Assembly (NCBI RefSeq): GCF_000189275.1
Contig: NZ_AEVT01000053.1
Location: forward strand, 1 to 64,000
Reading direction: 5' to 3'
DNA from: Vibrio sinaloensis DSM 21326
Lineage (GTDB): Bacteria; Pseudomonadota; Gammaproteobacteria; Enterobacterales; Vibrionaceae
DNA: 64,000 bases
Each line of letters opens with the position of its first letter. Within the stretch, counting starts at the first letter, position 1. This document shows positions 59,299 through 64,000 of this stretch, one piece after another. Under the pieces are notes generated by a model. It saw only the letters and a program-made list of their open reading frames with translations, was not told where the DNA came from and ran no database searches. A program made the position numbers and the translations under genes.

Positions 59299-61998
59299 AT
59301 GGAGCGAGTTTACGCTTTTAGCCGACAGCAATATTCGGTACTACTTCGCGTATTGTATATATTGTTGTTAACGGTGCCTTTTAAGACCTTTGCAGCTGTA
59401 GATATAGATAAAGGATATCAATGGATTCTGAGTCAATATCAATCAAGTGATGCTGTTTTGGTAGAGAATAGTATTGCAACGGATTTTGTCGCAATACAAG
59501 AATCGCTAGTCTTATTGAAAGATAAGGACCTGTTGCCTCAGCAGGTCACTGATAAGGTTATTGATAAATTGGCTCAGTATTCATTATGGGATACTGAGTC
59601 GATTCAGCGATTCTTAAGTCTGAAAACTTCCCATGAAACAAATAATGCCTTGCTTCAGGATCTCTTATTGCACCAAACAGCCGATGGTGGATTTAGTGGT
59701 TTACCTAGCCATGATCCAAATGCTCTGGATACTGCATTTGCTCTGCTAATTTTGAAAGATGTACCGAACCTTGATAAGAGGGTAATTAGTCGCGCAATCT
59801 ATTTTCTGACTCAATTAGAACAGTCTGATGGTTCATATCGTTTAAATAGCAGCAACGAGAGCTCAATCTATTTATCGGCGTTAGTTTCGCAAGCGTTGCA
59901 AGGATATTTATTTGATTATCAAGTTGGCCCCTTTATTGAACGGGCAAATCAGTATCTTCTTAATCAGCAGTTCATTGATGCTGGGTGGGGAGAAGCCTGG
60001 CTAACAGCACACGCGTTACAAGCAGTCATTCCTATGGTTACAGACAACACGACGTATGGTGAGTCGCTCAGTTGGCTAGCATCGCGCCAGAGAGAAAATG
60101 GGTCATGGGAGGGCGACCTGTATACAACGGCCTTGGCTCTGCACGTATTCCATTTGTCATCAATACCGCCTAAGACTTCGCCGATAGCTAGCCGTATTTC
60201 TGGTGCTATCACAAGTAGCGCGACCAATCAGCCGATAACAGGAGTCTCTGTTGAAGTGCTAGGGCCGGAGTCATATAGCACCACAACTCAATCGGATGGG
60301 CGTTTCGACATAGTGGATGTTGAACCGGGATCTTATACATTGACCTATTCTGCCCAGGGCTACCTTGAAGCTACGCAATCTATCGTCGTTACTCGTGGCA
60401 ATATGCTGAATCTAGGCACCATCGCGTTGAGAGCAGCTCCTACCCAAGGTTTGCTAAGTGGTCTCGTGATTGATGGTGAAACAGGATTGCCTTTGAGTGG
60501 TGCACAAATTGTCGTTACTGGACAAGGTTCGGCCACCACGAACGCGCAAGGAGAATACCAGCTCGCAGTCAGTGAACCAAGTGTCGCGATTACAGTAAGT
60601 GCACAAGGTTATCAGTCTATTGAAGCAAACGGGTCAGTGCCGCTAGGACAGCATGTTGTGTTCTCACCTGCGTTGTATCAACAGCCCTCGGTTGGCAATA
60701 CCGTTACCATTACCGGTCGTGTCTTGGATAAAGAATCGGGGCTCCCAATTGTCGGTGTGCTAGTAGCAGGGGCAGGATCTTCTGTGATAACTGATATTAA
60801 CGGTGAGTACGCTATTCAATCGGAAGAAACCAGCGTTACACTCTCGTTTTCCGCAGCGGGATATGTTTCCGCTCAAAACAGTTATATTGGCGCTCTAGGG
60901 ACGTCAGTCCAGACAGGTGACTACTACCTAGCCCCTGAAATAGTCGATATTGAAACGACAGTTTCTGGAATGGTTGTGGATGATGCCACGGGTACACCGA
61001 TCCCAGGCGCTGTTGTTGCGCTCTCTGCTGCGTCTTTAGAGGTGGTTACCAATAAGCAAGGTAAATTTTATCTCACTGGAATCACCGTGGATGAGTTCAC
61101 GCTGTTTGCTCGAGCCAATGGCTATTTGAGCCAGTCCGTGCAGATTAATGCAGCTGAGCCAACACAATTGGCCGTTAACTTCAGCCTTTCTAGTGCATCT
61201 CAGTTAGGTGTGGATATCGCTGACATGCAGACAAATCAGGCATCGGTCGAAGCATATCAGCACATTGAGTTGAACTTTGCTGTCAAAAATAGCGGTAATG
61301 AAGCCAAGAATGTACTCATTCTTACTGAGGTCCTTGATAGTCAGAGCGAAGTGGTTAAACAATTGGCGCTTGGTAGCGCGACGGGACAGGTTAATGCCGA
61401 TGTTTTGCAAACCTTGCTGCCCGATCAACAAGAATCTTACTCGGTAAGTTGGTTCAGCGGTATTACCCTTCCTGGTCAGTACACTTATCGAGTAAGAGTG
61501 TTTGATGGACTGTCTTCTACTGTGTTAGCACAGCGATCATATCCATTCACCATTACAGAATCACGCAGTATAGAACGGTTATCAGTGATCCCAATCCCTC
61601 AGTTTAGTTATGTCGGTAAACATGTCGATCTGAGCTTTATTGGTACTTTGGAGAACCGCTCGAATGTCCCACTAGAGGTGAGCTTGGGGTATGTCTTGCA
61701 GGCGCCGAATAGTGGTGATGTTGTATTGTCAGGCGAAATCAACGCTACGATCGAGCCAGAAACTGTGAGCTTTACCTTACCATTTACTGCGCAAGAGTAT
61801 CAATTCTTGGAGAAAGGTGACTATAGCGTCCACATCGCTATTCATTCTGAGGTCGAGCCAAAAATGGTTATCACCAAGCCCGTAGTGGTTTCGCCAACAA
61901 CTCGACTGAATTTAACGCAGGATCTCTCGCCTGAACGGGTTGTTCCGAATGGAAATCAACGTGTCCACATTAAGATCAATCTTGAAGGGGTAGAATAA
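59299..61998 (+). CDS. large exported protein: alpha/alpha-toroid-like, four regulatory-like beta repeats, CARDB-like tail
   Basis: The 899-residue protein has a signal peptide (about 1-32, ending TFAA). Residues 35-295 resemble the prenyltransferase/squalene-cyclase or TED-type toroid, with QTADGGFSG (near 126), QSDGSYRL (174), DAGWGEAWLTAHAL (227) and ENGSWEGDLYTTALAL (265). Four carboxypeptidase-regulatory-like domains begin near 299, 385, 471 and 554, each with a G-x-V-x(2-6)-PIxGxxV start and an AxGY end. A CARDB-like region starts near 635 (NFAVKNSGNEAKNVLILTEV). ATG 59299 is preferred over GTG 59272. No membrane anchor or sorting motif is visible. The stop overlaps the next start by one base. 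The function is unknown. Confidence 0.82.
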   Translation: MERVYAFSRQQYSVLLRVLYILLLTVPFKTFAAVDIDKGYQWILSQYQSSDAVLVENSIATDFVAIQESLVLLKDKDLLPQQVTDKVIDKLAQYSLWDTESIQRFLSLKTSHETNNALLQDLLLHQTADGGFSGLPSHDPNALDTAFALLILKDVPNLDKRVISRAIYFLTQLEQSDGSYRLNSSNESSIYLSALVSQALQGYLFDYQVGPFIERANQYLLNQQFIDAGWGEAWLTAHALQAVIPMVTDNTTYGESLSWLASRQRENGSWEGDLYTTALALHVFHLSSIPPKTSPIASRISGAITSSATNQPITGVSVEVLGPESYSTTTQSDGRFDIVDVEPGSYTLTYSAQGYLEATQSIVVTRGNMLNLGTIALRAAPTQGLLSGLVIDGETGLPLSGAQIVVTGQGSATTNAQGEYQLAVSEPSVAITVSAQGYQSIEANGSVPLGQHVVFSPALYQQPSVGNTVTITGRVLDKESGLPIVGVLVAGAGSSVITDINGEYAIQSEETSVTLSFSAAGYVSAQNSYIGALGTSVQTGDYYLAPEIVDIETTVSGMVVDDATGTPIPGAVVALSAASLEVVTNKQGKFYLTGITVDEFTLFARANGYLSQSVQINAAEPTQLAVNFSLSSASQLGVDIADMQTNQASVEAYQHIELNFAVKNSGNEAKNVLILTEVLDSQSEVVKQLALGSATGQVNADVLQTLLPDQQESYSVSWFSGITLPGQYTYRVRVFDGLSSTVLAQRSYPFTITESRSIERLSVIPIPQFSYVGKHVDLSFIGTLENRSNVPLEVSLGYVLQAPNSGDVVLSGEINATIEPETVSFTLPFTAQEYQFLEKGDYSVHIAIHSEVEPKMVITKPVVVSPTTRLNLTQDLSPERVVPNGNQRVHIKINLEGVE

Positions 61999-64000
61999 TG
62001 CTTAACTACATCAAAACATTTACCTCATTGCTGGTACTGATTCTATTGTTTCCACTCACAGGGTATGCGCAAGTTGACAGTAGGGGTAAGGAGTTTGTGC
62101 TTGCATTCCCTAAAAATTATGAAGCGCGAGGTACGCGATCTCTGTTTATTTCTAGTGAACATGACGCGGAGGGAACTGTTACCGTTAACGGCCTTGCTAC
62201 CGTTGAGCCTTTTTCGCTGAAAGCAAATGAAGTGAAGCGGATAGAGTTGCCTATTCAGGTTGAATCAATGAGCTCAGATGCCGTGTCGCAACGAGGTGTT
62301 CGCGTTGTGGCTAATCAAGAAGTATCGGTTTATGGCTTAAACCAGTACCAACATACTACAGATGCCTATCTTGGATTGCCGATTGATAGCCTGGGTGTAA
62401 ATTACATCGTGGCTAGTTATCAGCCTACTTGGAGCTCTATGCCTTCGCAGTTAACGGTCGTTGCTGCTTACGATGATACAAATGTGACGATTACGCCGTC
62501 GAAGAATGCGGGTAGTCGGGCTGCTGGGCAACCTTATACAATTACACTTGATCGCGATGAGACTTACTATCTTGAAGCAACACAAGACCTTACGGGCTCA
62601 AGTATCAGCTCCGATTTGCCTGTTGCTGTTTTTGGTGGCGTAAGATGTGTCAATATTCCATCTAATGTCTCGGCTTGTGATCATGTAGTCGAGATGATCC
62701 CCCCTGTTTCGACGTGGGGTCAGAGTTTCCATACCTTCCCCCTAGCAACCAGGCGAAATGGTGAAGTATTTCGAGTGATTGCATCAGATGATAATACTGC
62801 GGTTACCATCAATGGTTCTGTTGTCGTCCAGCTACAAGAAGGGGAGTTCTTTGAAACGGTATTGAGAGCAGCGAGTGTCGTTGAAACCAACGCACCTTCG
62901 TTGCTGGTGCAATACTCGCCAGGGAGTTCATTTGATGGCGTCACCTCTGACCCGTTTATGATGATCGTACCACCTTCTGAACAGTTTTTATCCGAATACT
63001 CATTTACGTCGTTGGGTAGTGATAGTGGCTTTACCAATGGATTTGTTAGTGTGGTAATCCCGACTGACGGGGTGGGTGATTTGTCACTTAACGGTGAGCT
63101 TGTCAACGCAGAAAGCTTTAGTCCAATTGGTGCTTCAGGGTATAGCGGAGCACAAATAAAGCTTAATCAAGGATCGCACGTCATAGCAGGAACGATGCCA
63201 TTTGGTATTTATGCCTATGGGTTTGGCTCGTATGACTCATATGGATATACAGGCGGGATGGCTTTTGAGTTTATTAACCCGAAAGGGGACAGATTCGCGC
63301 CTAATGTTGTATTGGTTCAACTGGGAGATGCGATTCAAGGGATCGCTGGTGATTCCGAAGATCTTAATCTCAATGGCATCCTCGATGAGGGTGAAGATCT
63401 GAACCAAAACCAAATCATTGACCGCCGAACGGAAGATGTGAATGGCAATGGCGTGCTGGATGAAGGTGAGGATCTGAATCAAGATGGCGTTCTTGATGTA
63501 GATACAGGGATTTTCCGTGTGACCTTGTCTGATGACTCGGAAAACTTGAAGTTGGACACAGCTGCGTTTGTGCCAGGTGCTTTGGAAGTTAACTTCCAAG
63601 TGACGTTACTCGACGATTCAGCGCCGGGCACTGGTACGTTAATTGTCAGCGACGGTGCGGGTAATAAAGTTGAACGTCTGCTTGTGTTAAACAACGCGCC
63701 AACCATGTCAGATGTGACGGTGTTCAGTTTACTGTCAACAACGGATATTGATTTGGATTTGACTTCATTTGCTCGCGAGCCAGACAGGATATCTCAACTC
63801 GAAGGCACCACAGTGCTGGAGTGGGACTTTGTGAACTTCAGTATTGCTCAACAGGTAGATATGGGCTACGAGCTGGTGGTTACGAATCTTAAGCCAAATG
63901 AGACCCGCATTGTTACGCAAGATTTGGTGCTGGAGTATACCAATGTCGACGGAGACCGCATCCGTAACGAGTTAGGCCAACAGGTTATCGAAGTTGCCAA
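61998..64000 (+). CDS. exported protein with IgGFc-binding-like N-terminus and EF-hand-like loops (partial)
   Basis: The reading frame is open from ATG 61998 to the window edge, 667 residues so far. A signal peptide (about 1-25, ending GYAQ) is followed by an IgGFc-binding N-terminal-type domain (about 28-430). It includes GKEFVLAFPKNYE, LGLPIDSLGVNYIVASY, SDLPVAVFGGVRCVNIP and CDHVVEMIPPVSTWGQSF. Residues 455-503 contain tandem EF-hand-like loops (DLNLNGILDEGE, DVNGNGVLDEGE, DLNQDGVLDVDT and a degenerate fourth). Beta-rich sequence follows. The TAATG junction with the previous gene indicates translational coupling. The C-terminus, and so any anchor or secretion signal, lies outside the window. 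Confidence 0.84.
   Translation, partial: MLNYIKTFTSLLVLILLFPLTGYAQVDSRGKEFVLAFPKNYEARGTRSLFISSEHDAEGTVTVNGLATVEPFSLKANEVKRIELPIQVESMSSDAVSQRGVRVVANQEVSVYGLNQYQHTTDAYLGLPIDSLGVNYIVASYQPTWSSMPSQLTVVAAYDDTNVTITPSKNAGSRAAGQPYTITLDRDETYYLEATQDLTGSSISSDLPVAVFGGVRCVNIPSNVSACDHVVEMIPPVSTWGQSFHTFPLATRRNGEVFRVIASDDNTAVTINGSVVVQLQEGEFFETVLRAASVVETNAPSLLVQYSPGSSFDGVTSDPFMMIVPPSEQFLSEYSFTSLGSDSGFTNGFVSVVIPTDGVGDLSLNGELVNAESFSPIGASGYSGAQIKLNQGSHVIAGTMPFGIYAYGFGSYDSYGYTGGMAFEFINPKGDRFAPNVVLVQLGDAIQGIAGDSEDLNLNGILDEGEDLNQNQIIDRRTEDVNGNGVLDEGEDLNQDGVLDVDTGIFRVTLSDDSENLKLDTAAFVPGALEVNFQVTLLDDSAPGTGTLIVSDGAGNKVERLLVLNNAPTMSDVTVFSLLSTTDIDLDLTSFAREPDRISQLEGTTVLEWDFVNFSIAQQVDMGYELVVTNLKPNETRIVTQDLVLEYTNVDGDRIRNELGQQVIEVA

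Overview
The window is chromosomal DNA of a Vibrio (Vibrionaceae, Gammaproteobacteria). This is judged from the complete 12-gene eps/gsp type II secretion operon next to hslO-hslR and pckA, the glnA-glnL-glnG block, ompR-envZ-greB-tex, and gmk-rpoZ-spoT-trmH-recG, together with strongly Vibrio-like protein sequences. The species cannot be fixed from the sequence alone.

Layout. Positions 1-7300 hold a tRNA-Ser(UGA), adenosine deaminase, a membrane GGDEF-EAL protein, and the nitrogen two-component genes glnG and glnL with a DUF4124 gene. Positions 7400-9300 hold glnA and its control region, with a sigma-54 promoter and a near-perfect NtrC site. A second consensus NtrC site lies just before glnL. 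Positions 9300-20100 are housekeeping genes: typA, an AAA ATPase, a DUF2959 lipoprotein, yihY-dtd-yiiD, an AsmA-like protein, pckA, hslO and hslR. Positions 20300-31550 are gspC to gspN, a complete type II secretion apparatus lacking only the prepilin peptidase. Positions 31600-47450 are core genes: envZ, ompR, greB, tex, an unknown gene, bioH, comF, nfuA, nudE, cysQ, recG, trmH, spoT, rpoZ and gmk.

The accessory part begins after psiE (47807). An iron-uptake locus (48280-56260) has two Fur-box candidates. It encodes a FhuC-type ATPase, FhuD-type binding protein, fused double-length FhuB permease, a YojI/SyrD-type cyclic-peptide exporter and a FhuA-type TonB-dependent receptor. It is followed by decayed DNA (56260-59010): an unrecognised block, a secreted-protein gene broken by two in-frame stops and a frameshift, and a degenerate IS3-family element that starts 4 bp after that pseudogene.

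The window ends inside the most unusual locus. Two translationally coupled genes encode large exported proteins. The first has an alpha/alpha-toroid-like N-terminus, four carboxypeptidase-regulatory-like beta repeats and a CARDB-like tail. The second, cut by the window edge, has an IgGFc-binding-like N-terminal domain followed by EF-hand-like calcium loops. A perfect 9-bp inverted repeat lies in front of the pair. I recognise the domains but not the system; a surface, adhesion or colonisation role is inference.
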